Assembly: GCA_900467685.1 (NCBI GenBank)
Contig: UBQX01000001.1
Coordinates: 1 to 64,000, forward strand
Direction: 5' to 3'
Source: Hyphomicrobiales bacterium
GTDB lineage: Bacteria > Pseudomonadota > Alphaproteobacteria > Rhizobiales > Rhizobiaceae
Length of the DNA stretch: 64,000 nucleotides
The notes under the pieces: model-generated
What the model was told of the DNA's origin: nothing
Databases searched by the model: none
What the model saw: only the letters and a program-made list of their open reading frames with translations
In this document: positions 15,151 through 23,550 of the stretch, piece after piece
Position numbering within the stretch: the first letter of the stretch is position 1
Layout: every line of letters begins with the position of its first letter
Made by a program: the position numbers and the translations under genes

Positions 15151-16080
15151 TCACTTCACCACGATCTGCAGTTCGTCATTGCCCGCGGAGGACGGCTTCA
15201 ACATCAGCGGCGCCGTGATGTTGCGGATGCCGTTGGTCGCCCCGTATGTCGGCGGCCCGACCTGTACGACGCCGCCATTCATCTGGACGATATTGCCGGC
15301 GACGATGCCATGCTGGAATGCCAGCGTGCCGTCGGTCGCATTGAGCGCGCGGTTGAACCAGTCGATGGTCGCAAGGGGTGCCAGCTCCACGACCGCCTGA
15401 CCGGTGACCTTGCGGTCGGAGATTTCAATCGATTCCCCGTTGATGAGGAGACGGGGCGCGATCTGAATGCCTGTGTCGACGGAGAAGCTTTCGCACGGGC
15501 CCGTATAACCATGCAGATTCAGCGTCGTATTCGTCTTGTTGACCGGCACCGGCTTTTTCCAGGAGGTCAATGTGACCGCTGGCGCTGCGGCGTCCGTGAT
15601 GGTGCCGAGCAGACCCGTGAAAGTGAAGACGAGACGCGGGATGGCGCTCGGCGAAGCCTGGAACGTCCAGGAGCCACGCGCACCGACCAACACGTGCTTG
15701 ATGCCGTCTTCGTTATAGTAAAGGCTCAGCGACTCTTCGGACTGAGACACGAAATTGTACTTCGTGTCCTGGCCGGCCGTGATGACCTCGGCCATGCCAC
15801 AGCCTCGAAGAAGTGGTCCCCATGCCGGCGCAGTGCCGGCGGCTCCGGAGCCGGCAAGCTCGACCTCGAACTTGAGGCGACCGTAGGTTCCCGAAAGCAC
15901 CATTCCCTGGTGGCCGAGATAAGGAAGCATGAGATCCCGTGACACCTGGGTGCCCAGGATCGGTTCCGGCTGGATATTTACCGCCAGAATGGCATTGGCT
16001 GCGCCGGTCGGCGTGGCATCGGTGCCGTAGGTCGTTTCAATCTTGGCCAGGATGATCTGGTTGCGTTCTTTCTTTGCCAT
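15151..16080 (-). CDS. Major tail tube protein
   Basis: 309 residues. The opening (KKERNQIILAKIETTYGTDA) and beta-rich body with GRLKFEVELAGSGAAG match tail tube proteins of siphovirus-type transposable phages. It precedes the chaperones and tape measure, as expected. It should polymerise into the non-contractile tube. No sheath gene is present nearby. Confidence 0.85.
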   Translation of the reverse strand: MAKKERNQIILAKIETTYGTDATPTGAANAILAVNIQPEPILGTQVSRDLMLPYLGHQGMVLSGTYGRLKFEVELAGSGAAGTAPAWGPLLRGCGMAEVITAGQDTKYNFVSQSEESLSLYYNEDGIKHVLVGARGSWTFQASPSAIPRLVFTFTGLLGTITDAAAPAVTLTSWKKPVPVNKTNTTLNLHGYTGPCESFSVDTGIQIAPRLLINGESIEISDRKVTGQAVVELAPLATIDWFNRALNATDGTLAFQHGIVAGNIVQMNGGVVQVGPPTYGATNGIRNITAPLMLKPSSAGNDELQIVVK

Positions 16081-16081
16081 G

Positions 16082-16246
16082 TCACTTCACCTTCCCGATC
16101 GAATTGTCGGCGTCCGTCTCGGTCTCCGCCGTCTCGCCGGCAACCACCGGCGTTTCGACAGTCTGCTCTTCGGGCTCTACGATCTTCGTGAGAGACCCGT
16201 CCGGATTGCGGATGTAGCTTCCGCCTTCTGCCGGCAGTTCGTTCAT
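16082..16246 (-). CDS. Small acidic phage protein
   Basis: 54 residues, strongly acidic C-terminal half (EPEEQTVETPVVAGETAETE), starting MNELPAEGGSYIRNPDGSL. The start overlaps the previous stop by four bases and the stop is one base from the tube ATG. The N-terminal phrase recalls small conserved proteins before the tube gene in Mu-like phages. Function is unknown. Confidence 0.65.
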   Translation of the reverse strand: MNELPAEGGSYIRNPDGSLTKIVEPEEQTVETPVVAGETAETETDADNSIGKVK

Positions 16247-16668
16247 GGGGTTTGCTCCAGGTAGCGGGTTGTCTGCCACGTCTGCACATAGACGGTGGCG
16301 CCGTTGGAAAGTGGCCGGCCTTGACCCGAAACCAGCTCGCAAGGGTCCGAATCTGGGGTTGGCAGCCAACCGGCAAGCGCCGCCTCGATGGAGGCCTTGT
16401 AGACATCGAACTTGCTGACGCGTTCGCCGCCCTTGGCATCGGCCGCATGTCGGATGATGAAGGCGACGAGAAATTGCACCGTCACGAGCTGGCGGAAGGC
16501 ACCGGTCGAAAAGGGATTGCGCTCGCCGCTCTCTGGACCTGGAACAACAAAGCAATCACCGTCGCGAGGCGCGGCGCCCTTCTGAAGCGCAGCCAGATCT
16601 TCGGCCGTCCAGACCGCCTTCAGCTCCGTCGCCCTGGTCTTGAGGCGTGTGACGATATCTCCGATCAC
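16243..16668 (-). CDS. Tail completion/terminator protein (Mu gp37-like)
   Basis: 141 residues beginning MIGDIVTRLKTRATELKAVW. Its place after a gp36-like gene and before the tube gene, and its mixed alpha/beta makeup, match Mu gp37-type or siphophage tail terminator proteins. It would cap the tail at the head-tail joint. Confidence 0.72.
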   Translation of the reverse strand: MIGDIVTRLKTRATELKAVWTAEDLAALQKGAAPRDGDCFVVPGPESGERNPFSTGAFRQLVTVQFLVAFIIRHAADAKGGERVSKFDVYKASIEAALAGWLPTPDSDPCELVSGQGRPLSNGATVYVQTWQTTRYLEQTP

Positions 16669-17090
16669 AGGAAACCCTCCAGACGATCTTTTGAGAAGGC
16701 CGGAACACTTCCGTAGGCGGTGACAGACCCGGAGCTGCTCTCGGCGGGCGCGATGCCGGCAGCGTCGGGAACCGGGAACTTTCCGGCCGCAGCGTCTTTC
16801 AGGTCGTTGACCGCATTCGTGTAATCCCGAACGACATGGTCCGGAGCGCCGTCCCGATGGAGGAAATAGCGCGAGATCGAGACGGCCCAGCCGTTCACGA
16901 TCTTCGGCGTGCTGGTCAGCGGAACCTGATATCGCGCTGCCAGTCGTGCGTCGATGATATCGCCAGCGTCCGAAAGCGCCTTTGCAATGACCGAGGCATC
17001 GGCGACGCCGTCGCCGTCACGATCGGCGACCTGGAGGATTTCATCCTCGCCGGCACGCGCAATCAGATCGGCGAGCGTCGCATAGGTCAC
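16665..17090 (-). CDS. DUF1320 family head-tail connector (Mu gp36-like)
   Basis: 141 residues. MTYATLADLIARAGEDEILQ followed by DASVIAKALSDAGDIIDARLAARY is the clear signature of the DUF1320/gp36 family, which forms a ring in the neck of Mu-like phages. It overlaps both neighbours by four bases. Confidence 0.88.
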   Translation of the reverse strand: MTYATLADLIARAGEDEILQVADRDGDGVADASVIAKALSDAGDIIDARLAARYQVPLTSTPKIVNGWAVSISRYFLHRDGAPDHVVRDYTNAVNDLKDAAAGKFPVPDAAGIAPAESSSGSVTAYGSVPAFSKDRLEGFL

Positions 17091-17542
17091 GAGTTGGCCT
17101 CCGCGTCGTCGTCTTCCTTGTCCATGACGATCGCGCCGATCTTGACGAGATCCGCGAAATCCTTCTCGTCGCCGTGAGCGAATGGAAGCGACCGCAGCTT
17201 TTCGCCTTCATAGCGCCCCGGCTCGATGCGCGCGCCGTTGTGCAAGACGAGGCAGGTGACCTCCAGGCCAGGCTCGAAAATGCCCGGTGCATAGTCGGCG
17301 AGTGTTTTCATCGCATCGATGACTGCGTTGAGGCGGCGATCGCGCTCCGTCTCATCGAGCGCATTCCAGGCTTCGACCGTCAGCCCGGATTCGCTGAACG
17401 CAGTCTGGACGATCTCGCCGAGCTGGAAACTCTTGCCAGCAGCAATTTCGATCATGGCCGGCAGCGTGTTCGAGCCGTTGAGAACGTCAGTCTCGCCCAG
17501 CTGGCCTTCAGCTGCATCACCGGTCGTTTTGGGAGTTTTCAT
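17087..17542 (-). CDS. Phage protein between capsid and connector genes
   Basis: 151 residues, acidic, with a central helix (VEAWNALDETERDRRLNAVI). Mu-like phages of the FluMu/B3 type carry a gene of this size here (HI1506-like region), but I cannot assign it firmly. AAAGGA lies seven bases before the ATG, and a large double hairpin stands just upstream. Confidence 0.65.
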   Translation of the reverse strand: MKTPKTTGDAAEGQLGETDVLNGSNTLPAMIEIAAGKSFQLGEIVQTAFSESGLTVEAWNALDETERDRRLNAVIDAMKTLADYAPGIFEPGLEVTCLVLHNGARIEPGRYEGEKLRSLPFAHGDEKDFADLVKIGAIVMDKEDDDAEANS

Positions 17543-17556
17543 GACTGCTTCCTTTC

Positions 17557-17617
17557 GGTTCTTGCGAAAGGAGCGGAGTGCCGCTCCTTGCGAAAGAACC
17601 GCCCGTAGACCGGGCGG
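17557..17617 (-). other. Tandem hairpins downstream of the capsid gene
   Basis: The first stem pairs 17557..17576 with 17581..17600: 20-base arms with a few internal mismatches and an AGTG loop. A second stem follows (CCGCCCG 17599..17605 with CGGGCGG 17611..17617). Neither has a T-tract on the minus strand. They lie between the capsid stop and the next ribosome site. They may stabilise capsid mRNA or dampen downstream transcription. Confidence 0.65.
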
Positions 17618-17650
17618 TAAGTTGGCAACGACAGACCCGGCCGCTGCTGC

Positions 17651-18586
17651 TCAGACGACGCCCTGGAACAGGTAGCCAAGTTCCCAGGCAGAAACGATTT
17701 CCTTGACGCTCTCGCCGGCACGAACCCGTTCAGAGCCACGCAGACCGATCTTCGGCTCCGCAATGCTGCCGGCAACACGGTCGCCGAACTGGGCGGTCCA
17801 GCCAAAGGTCGGGCTTGCATCGACAGAACTTGCCAGCGGCGCGCTGTGAAACAGGAGCGCGTTGGATTTCCAGGCGCGCTGCATGGCCGTGGCCTGGCCC
17901 TTCTTCGCCGTGTTGATGAAACCTTCGCCGATGATGATGTCGTCGAGTTCCAGCAGATCAGCAACGGCCTGCTTGCTGGCCATGCCATCGGCGGCGGCAT
18001 AAGCCGAAGTCGCACGGAGAACGCTCGGATTGGTCCGCAGTGTGGTCCATTCGACACGGCCGATCACCATCTTGTTCGGACGGATGATCATCGAATCCAT
18101 GGCCTGCGTCACCTGGATGATCGGCTTGGACGCAGGATCGCTCCACTTGTCGGTACCGCTCGGCGCTGCCTTGTTGGTCGCAGCGTAATTGGCGGCGTTG
18201 AAGACGAGCGAAGCGGTGCGGATTTCGCGATCGAGCAGAACCATATCCATCAGCTTCTGCGTCGAGAAAGCCAGCGGATCATATCCGGAAGGCGCATTCT
18301 TGATGTCGTCGACGGGAACAAGGTCATCGAGGCCGTAGTCCAGCGTCTTGTCCTGGATCTCGGTCGCGTTGAATTCGACTTCATTGGGCGCCGACTTGCG
18401 GCCGACCTGGGTATCGGGCAGCGTGATGAACTGGCCGAAATCGAACTTCCACCACTTGAACGTGGAGACGTTGAACCGGGGTTCCAGACGCGGCAGCACC
18501 ATGTCAGCGATGAGGGCATTGTTTTTGTAGGCGATTGCAATGCCGGTCAGAACCGGATTGACGGGAAACGGCGTGCCGCTGCTCAT
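17651..18586 (-). CDS. Major capsid protein
   Basis: 311 residues. The opening MSSGTPFPVNPVLTGIAIAY, the NEVEFNATEIQDKTLDYGLDD segment and the IVSAWELGYLFQGVV end are those of HK97-fold coat proteins of B3-like transposable phages. It follows protease/scaffold and a small decoration-like protein, the expected head order. AAGGAGTTTC precedes the start. Confidence 0.85.
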   Translation of the reverse strand: MSSGTPFPVNPVLTGIAIAYKNNALIADMVLPRLEPRFNVSTFKWWKFDFGQFITLPDTQVGRKSAPNEVEFNATEIQDKTLDYGLDDLVPVDDIKNAPSGYDPLAFSTQKLMDMVLLDREIRTASLVFNAANYAATNKAAPSGTDKWSDPASKPIIQVTQAMDSMIIRPNKMVIGRVEWTTLRTNPSVLRATSAYAAADGMASKQAVADLLELDDIIIGEGFINTAKKGQATAMQRAWKSNALLFHSAPLASSVDASPTFGWTAQFGDRVAGSIAEPKIGLRGSERVRAGESVKEIVSAWELGYLFQGVV

Positions 18587-18604
18587 TTGAAACTCCTTGA
18601 AGGA

Positions 18605-18979
18605 TCAGCCCTGGATGCGGCTGGGATTGACGAAAACTCTGGCGACATCGCCCGATACGGCAGCGCCCTGATGCAGAAGGCCGCCAGTGCGGGCATTCAC
18701 GCCTGCGGCGGGAGCGGCAGCCACTGCCTTGCCGTTCGCGTCGGCGGTAATGAACGCGCCGAAGCCAACCGTGCCGCCGACGTCAACCTCGGCCTCGCCG
18801 AACAGGACGATGTCGATACGGTCTCCGATCGCGGCGCCGGCCGAACAATCGGAAACGCCCAGGATCAGGTCAGAGGAGGACGTGGCGAGCGCCACCTTTC
18901 CGTCAACGCTGCCTGGCTTGACCTGGCGGCAGTTCGGAATGGCAGTCTCGCAGGTATAGGTGCGGATGATCTTGCTCAT
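18605..18979 (-). CDS. Head decoration-like protein (DUF2190-like)
   Basis: 124 residues, Gly/Ala-rich and beta-structured, with VGFGAFITADANGKAVAA near the C-terminus. This resembles small capsid-stabilising proteins encoded beside coat genes. It sits between scaffold and coat genes with short gaps of about 15-20 bases. Confidence 0.72.
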   Translation of the reverse strand: MSKIIRTYTCETAIPNCRQVKPGSVDGKVALATSSSDLILGVSDCSAGAAIGDRIDIVLFGEAEVDVGGTVGFGAFITADANGKAVAAAPAAGVNARTGGLLHQGAAVSGDVARVFVNPSRIQG

Positions 18980-18994
18980 GGTTCAGATCCTTGT

Positions 18995-19477
18995 TCAGCG
19001 CTTACCGGTCAGGCGCATGGCGGCAACAGCCGGCGAGAGCTTTTCGCCGCGCTCGGCTGCCTTGGCGATTTCGGAATTGATGGCGACACTGACTTCCACG
19101 GGATCGGAGAAGTCGGCCGGCTCGGCGCCCGTCGCAATTTCACCGGTGGTCACCGGCAGCGGAAGGTTGCCAATCAGAGCCTTGAGTGCGGCGCGCGGTG
19201 AAAGCTCGATCTGCGTGTCACCCTCCGAGAAGGTTACGACATCGTCGGAGAGATCAGCGAAAACAGCTTCGGCATGACCCTTCAGGCCAATCGGAAGCCG
19301 TCCGCCGGAAACGGCCGCGTCGACGAACGCCTTGTCATCGGCCATGCGCTGGCCCCGGGCCTGCTCGGCAAACGTTGCCTCACGGGAATTGACGTCGTTC
19401 AAACGCGCCTGAAGCTCGGCTTCACGTGCCTTCAAATCTGCTTCGCGCTCGGCCAGGGCCGCGGCCTGGTTGCTCAT
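18995..19477 (-). CDS. Possible internally started scaffold (Mu gpZ-like)
   Basis: Within the protease gene, an in-frame ATG at 19477 (MSNQAAALAEREADL) has a strong AAGGAAACAGCC site directly upstream. It would give a 160-residue protein made of the coiled coil and C-terminal part only. Mu makes its Z scaffold from the I gene in this way. The site is visible; production is inferred. Confidence 0.6.
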   Translation of the reverse strand: MSNQAAALAEREADLKAREAELQARLNDVNSREATFAEQARGQRMADDKAFVDAAVSGGRLPIGLKGHAEAVFADLSDDVVTFSEGDTQIELSPRAALKALIGNLPLPVTTGEIATGAEPADFSDPVEVSVAINSEIAKAAERGEKLSPAVAAMRLTGKR

Positions 19478-20119
19478 GGCTGTTTCCTTTTCGTGTTCGG
19501 AGTAAGAGAGATCGCCGGACATATCCTCCGCGCGCTGATCGGCTGCGGCCTGGTCGATGCTCTCGATGTCCCAGGTCGAAATCACCTTGTCGGCGGTATC
19601 CAGGCCATCCTTCTCGACGAGGTAGTCGCGAATGCCACGGAACAGGCGAGCAATGCCGGAAAGCGTCCAGGACGGGATATCGGAAAAGTCCACCTCGCCA
19701 AAAGTCACGCCGCCTTCATCGTTGAACTCGATCGGCTTCAGGCCCTTGACGGCCGGCGGTTGCGCGCCGAGAAAACCGACATGGCGAAGATACCACTGGC
19801 CCGGCGTCGGGTTGCCCTTGTCTTCCGGGCGATAGAACGCGGCCGAGACCTTCCCGAACCGCTTTTGCTTGACCAGTTCGGAAAATGCGGTGTCGATATC
19901 CGCCGGGGTCGCAACGAGACGGCCGTCCTTCACAACAATCCCGTCGACCCAGCCATAGGCCGGAGCATCCTGCTTGGGATGGCCGACGACGATCGGCGCA
20001 TGATGGAGCGAAGCGTCGTAGCTGGACGCGATGGCAGCAAGGTCATCGTCGGAAAACGCTAGGGTTTCGCCCTGCGACGACGTGTGCTTTCCTGATTTGA
20101 AAATCTCGAACGGTTTCAT
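18995..20119 (-). CDS. Capsid maturation protease/scaffold (Mu gpI-like)
   Basis: 374 residues. The N-terminal ~200 residues include HHAPIVVGHPKQDAPAYGWVD and LRHVGFLGAQPPAVKGL, typical of Mu I-type head proteases. The C-terminal half is a coiled coil (ADLKAREAELQARLNDVNSR) followed by a scaffold tail. An internal start (19477) could make the scaffold alone. The ATG at 20119 is preceded by a hairpin; a TTG at 20152 in the same frame is an alternative start. A late-operator-like site lies just upstream. Confidence 0.85.
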   Translation of the reverse strand: MKPFEIFKSGKHTSSQGETLAFSDDDLAAIASSYDASLHHAPIVVGHPKQDAPAYGWVDGIVVKDGRLVATPADIDTAFSELVKQKRFGKVSAAFYRPEDKGNPTPGQWYLRHVGFLGAQPPAVKGLKPIEFNDEGGVTFGEVDFSDIPSWTLSGIARLFRGIRDYLVEKDGLDTADKVISTWDIESIDQAAADQRAEDMSGDLSYSEHEKETAMSNQAAALAEREADLKAREAELQARLNDVNSREATFAEQARGQRMADDKAFVDAAVSGGRLPIGLKGHAEAVFADLSDDVVTFSEGDTQIELSPRAALKALIGNLPLPVTTGEIATGAEPADFSDPVEVSVAINSEIAKAAERGEKLSPAVAAMRLTGKR

Positions 20120-20152
20120 GCCGGAGACATTGCCCGGCAACGTCTCCGTCAA

Positions 20153-20176
20153 ACACCCAAAACGATTTGCGGGTCA
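20153..20176 (-). promoter_or_regulatory. Late-operator-like dyad before the head operon
   Basis: ACCC (20155..20158), a 12-base spacer AAAACGATTTGC, and GGGT (20171..20174) form a dyad that is nearly identical to the one at 28543..28566. It sits 34 bases upstream of the protease ATG. An inverted near-copy of ATTTGCGGG follows at about 20190..20201. This corresponds to the Mu P(I) late promoter. The 148-base gap 20177..20324 holds no other gene. Confidence 0.72.
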
Positions 20177-20324
20177 CATCCATCGCGTGCCCGCAAATTG
20201 GGGGCCTCGGTTGACCTTTGGCTTCGATTTTGAAGCCGGTTTGAAGGCCGTGGACGCGTTAGGAGCATCTGAACCGTATCACCAAGGCTCCGAGCTTGGC
20301 AATCCGCTTCTCTGCGGCTGTATT

Positions 20325-20834
20325 TCAGCCGGGTCGTTCTTCGACTGCTGAGAAGTAGAAGTCGAGCAAAATCTCGTTGATTTCGGCGAGATCGGCGTCC
20401 GACCAGCCGAGGAAAGGGCGCGGCTTGATGGTGACGGACTTCCTCTTGAAAAGATGCCCTCCCATCGAGAACACCAGGGCAGCGGCATTCTTCGCCTCGA
20501 TCGTGTCGCCGAGTTGATGAACAGCTGCATAGATCGCGTTGGAACCGACTGCCAGTTCGGTGTCACTGACAAGCTGATAGACGATCTCGGAGAGGGTCAG
20601 CGAACGCCCACGCAGAATGCCGGGTCCAACCTTGGTTTGCTCATAAAGCGGATTCAGCGGTGCAAAGGGTGTTCCATCTGGACTGACTTCTGCACGAATG
20701 CGATCGACGGTGGCGGGAGCCTCATATTCGCCGATATTCTTCAATGCGCCGCGGGTGTCGCCAGCGGCTTCCAGGATGGCCTTGAGAACCTCATTGATGT
20801 TCTTGTCGTCGAGCGTGATCGGGGTGCCGGTCAT
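20325..20834 (-). CDS. Virion morphogenesis protein (Mu gpG-like)
   Basis: 169 residues. The segments GTPFAPLNPLYEQTKVGPG and VHQLGDTIEAKNAA, with the end PRPFLGWSDADLAEINEIL, are typical of the gpG family, which completes the tail-head junction in Mu-like phages. Its start overlaps the F-like gene stop by four bases. It is the last gene before the next late-promoter region. Confidence 0.87.
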   Translation of the reverse strand: MTGTPITLDDKNINEVLKAILEAAGDTRGALKNIGEYEAPATVDRIRAEVSPDGTPFAPLNPLYEQTKVGPGILRGRSLTLSEIVYQLVSDTELAVGSNAIYAAVHQLGDTIEAKNAAALVFSMGGHLFKRKSVTIKPRPFLGWSDADLAEINEILLDFYFSAVEERPG

Positions 20835-22060
20835 GATTGGCCTGCCGCCTGACTATAGAGCATTGCGCCGACGCGCAGCGCCTCGATCTCTGCGTCGGTC
20901 GCGGTGAAGGATGTCACGGCACGCCAGCCCTTTTTCGTCCAGACGAACTGAACCAGGAGATTGCCGTCCTTGCCCATGTCGAAACGACGGATATAGGTTC
21001 GCTGCAGCATTGGCGAGGCATTGCCTGCGAGAGCCCATGCCGCCCAGATCTCGTCCGGGTCCTGGATAGCCGCAGCGATCATCAGTGCGTAACGGCCAGC
21101 GCTGAACGACGGTGTTGCCCCTGCCTGTGAAAACAGGTCCCGCGAGATCGTGACGACGCCGCCGGAAGCGTCGCGATAGTAGCCGGCTGAATTGGGCTTC
21201 ACGCCGAAGGCATCGAGGAACCGATTGACGTAGGTCTCAGCCGAAAGGCTCGCCGGCAGGATTTCGGCCTTGGATGCGCGAGGCTCGGGCAAAGCGGGAC
21301 GATCAGCCGGCACTGTCGACGCTATGGCCGCTGCAGTTCGCATCTCGGTTGGGACAACGCCTTCCAGCCAATCAAGGCCGGGATTGTATTCCCAACCGCG
21401 ATCGACACCGGGATAGCGCGTCTCGGGCTGACCGGTGCGTGGATCTGTCCCTTCGTAGCCGTTGTCAGGCGGAGCCTGGTCAGGGCCGCTTTTGCCGAGC
21501 GCTTTCAGCTGACGTTCGCTCAAGCCGATGACGTCACAGCCGCAACCCCATCCGTTGGGTGGGAAGTGAACGTTCCACCAGGGATCATCAGCGGAGAGCA
21601 CCATGCCGTTCCAGGAGAGATGGAGTGGACGCGGATGAATTGCATCGGAATGCTTGTATTGCCAATACGGCCGATACTTCAGAACGGCCGGATCGGTCAT
21701 CTGCTTGTAGCGACCGGCCATGTAGGACACGCGCATATTCGTCTTGTAGATGATGGCTGCGCGCCAGGCGCGTTGCTCTTCTTCTGTCTTGCCGCGCGCG
21801 TTGAACTGCCACCCGGTGCGATCGACAAACTCATTAAAGGTCTTTTGGAAGTCGTTGAAACCGGTGCCCTCGGCGCGTGCCTTTTCGACCGCAGCTCGGA
21901 TCTCTGAGAGCCAGTCGTCACGCGTCATGCCGGCAACGGTGAACGCGCGGGCCTGCGCCGGTCGCAGCAGGTCATCCCACCGTTTGGTGGGCATGTTGAC
22001 CTTTCCCTTCAGGAAGTCGATCGCCTCCTGGAACGGCAGCTGTGTGGCGCTAACCGTCAT
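20831..22060 (-). CDS. Phage head morphogenesis protein (Mu gpF-like)
   Basis: 409 residues from the ATG at 22060 (MTVSATQLPF). RPYWQYKHSDAIHPRPLH and WWNVHFPPNGWGCGCDV are the hallmark segments of the Mu F/SPP1 gp7 minor head protein family. It is packaged in the head near the portal. It overlaps the portal gene by 11 bases. Confidence 0.9.
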   Translation of the reverse strand: MTVSATQLPFQEAIDFLKGKVNMPTKRWDDLLRPAQARAFTVAGMTRDDWLSEIRAAVEKARAEGTGFNDFQKTFNEFVDRTGWQFNARGKTEEEQRAWRAAIIYKTNMRVSYMAGRYKQMTDPAVLKYRPYWQYKHSDAIHPRPLHLSWNGMVLSADDPWWNVHFPPNGWGCGCDVIGLSERQLKALGKSGPDQAPPDNGYEGTDPRTGQPETRYPGVDRGWEYNPGLDWLEGVVPTEMRTAAAIASTVPADRPALPEPRASKAEILPASLSAETYVNRFLDAFGVKPNSAGYYRDASGGVVTISRDLFSQAGATPSFSAGRYALMIAAAIQDPDEIWAAWALAGNASPMLQRTYIRRFDMGKDGNLLVQFVWTKKGWRAVTSFTATDAEIEALRVGAMLYSQAAGQS

Positions 22061-23549
22061 TCTTGGCGGCCTCTGCGCCGGAAAGCGCGGCAACCTGGAT
22101 GGCCTGGCTGAATAGACTGCCGAGATCATCGATACCCAGTTCGCCAGATAGCATCAGCAGTCGCGTCTCCAGCTCGGCAAAGCTGGCGGACTGCGCAACT
22201 GCCTGCCTGATGCGATCGCCAATCACGCTCATCAGCGGATCTGCAAGCGTTGCCAGCTGAGCTGAAAGAACGTCTGCCGTTTGCGCAGCCTGGCTCTCGC
22301 CGCTCGGTGACGCCTCGGCAAACAGCGCATTGACGGCCGCAGCTGTGTCGGTCGGCTGGTTCACATCGGTTGCCGCCGGCATCGCAGCTTGTGCCTCGAC
22401 CCAGTCGCCGCCATAGGTCTGATTGATATATTCGACGGAGCGCGGTCGGTAGCCCATATCGTAGATGGTCTTGTCGCGGGTCGCCTTCTTGTCGAGATCT
22501 TCGCTCTCGGAAAAGTCGCGCCAGATCTGCGGCGGCTTTGCGCCCGGATAATTCACCTCGACGAGCCACTTCACGGCCGTCCGGTGCAGGGTCTGGCTGA
22601 CCAGATCCGAGTCAGCCTTGGCGATCGCGATGCGCACCTCATTGTGCACCTCGCCAAGCGCACGGGCGCCGCGCTGGCCGGAGTTCGTAGTCAGCGTTTC
22701 GCCGAGAACTGCCTCGCTCATCAACTCATCGAGATAGCGGTTCAGCGCCTCGTGAGCGTCAGCTCCACCGCTATTTTTCGCCTCAAGCAATGAAATCGCG
22801 ACATTGTCCGGCACGACGAGAGCCGTATCGTTTGCCATCTGCGTGAGGGCAGCACCAATTTCGTCCTGCCGGGTCTTGTCGTATGCGCCCTGGTATTGAG
22901 CCAGTGTCGTCGGCGATGCATGTTTCTCATTGCTGCGCAGCCAATGTGCGAGCGCCTGGCGCTTGAACCACGCCGGCCAATAGAGAACGGAACCAAGACC
23001 GACACCATAGGGGTCATCATCATCGTCCTCGATGGAATAACGATGGACGATAAACTTTCGATCCGGCGCAGCGATACCCTGCAGCATGTCATCCCGCGTG
23101 AGGATCCGCAGGTTGCCGTCGATATCGAATCTGAACCGGCGCTGTTTTTTGACGGAGATCTTCTCGAAACCCCATCCGGTGCCGTCCGAAGCCCAGACGC
23201 ATTCTCCAACGGCAAACCCGCGCAGGATCGCGCCCATGAGCCCGAGGGTCAGGCTGTCGATCAGGGGCTTGAATTGCTCGCGAACGAGATCGGCAGCCTT
23301 TCGATCGAGGCGACTATTCGATGCCTCTTCAACCATCCACTCGCGGCTTGTAACTTCCAGCTTGCGCTTCTGAAGAACAGCGAAAGCATGCGGATCACGA
23401 TAGATCTCGTCGTAAAGCTGATGGCCTTTGCCGCGACCCATTTTATTGAGAACGTCGTCGGAAGGCTGCAGGACGTTGTTCGCCTGATAAGCGGGAATAT
23501 AGGGATCGTTTCGGAGTGTGACGATCTCGGTCGTGTTTTCGTTTGCCAT
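22050..23549 (-). CDS. Portal protein (DUF935, Mu gp29-like)
   Basis: 499 residues. The sequence LRNDPYIPAYQANNVLQPSD, the DPHAFAVLQKRKLEV segment and the LGSVLYWPAWFKRQALAHWL stretch identify the DUF935 portal family. The portal is the dodecameric DNA gate of the head. It lies one base after the terminase stop and before the F-like gene, as in Mu. Confidence 0.92.
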   Translation of the reverse strand: MANENTTEIVTLRNDPYIPAYQANNVLQPSDDVLNKMGRGKGHQLYDEIYRDPHAFAVLQKRKLEVTSREWMVEEASNSRLDRKAADLVREQFKPLIDSLTLGLMGAILRGFAVGECVWASDGTGWGFEKISVKKQRRFRFDIDGNLRILTRDDMLQGIAAPDRKFIVHRYSIEDDDDDPYGVGLGSVLYWPAWFKRQALAHWLRSNEKHASPTTLAQYQGAYDKTRQDEIGAALTQMANDTALVVPDNVAISLLEAKNSGGADAHEALNRYLDELMSEAVLGETLTTNSGQRGARALGEVHNEVRIAIAKADSDLVSQTLHRTAVKWLVEVNYPGAKPPQIWRDFSESEDLDKKATRDKTIYDMGYRPRSVEYINQTYGGDWVEAQAAMPAATDVNQPTDTAAAVNALFAEASPSGESQAAQTADVLSAQLATLADPLMSVIGDRIRQAVAQSASFAELETRLLMLSGELGIDDLGSLFSQAIQVAALSGAEAAKNDG

Positions 23550-23550
23550 G

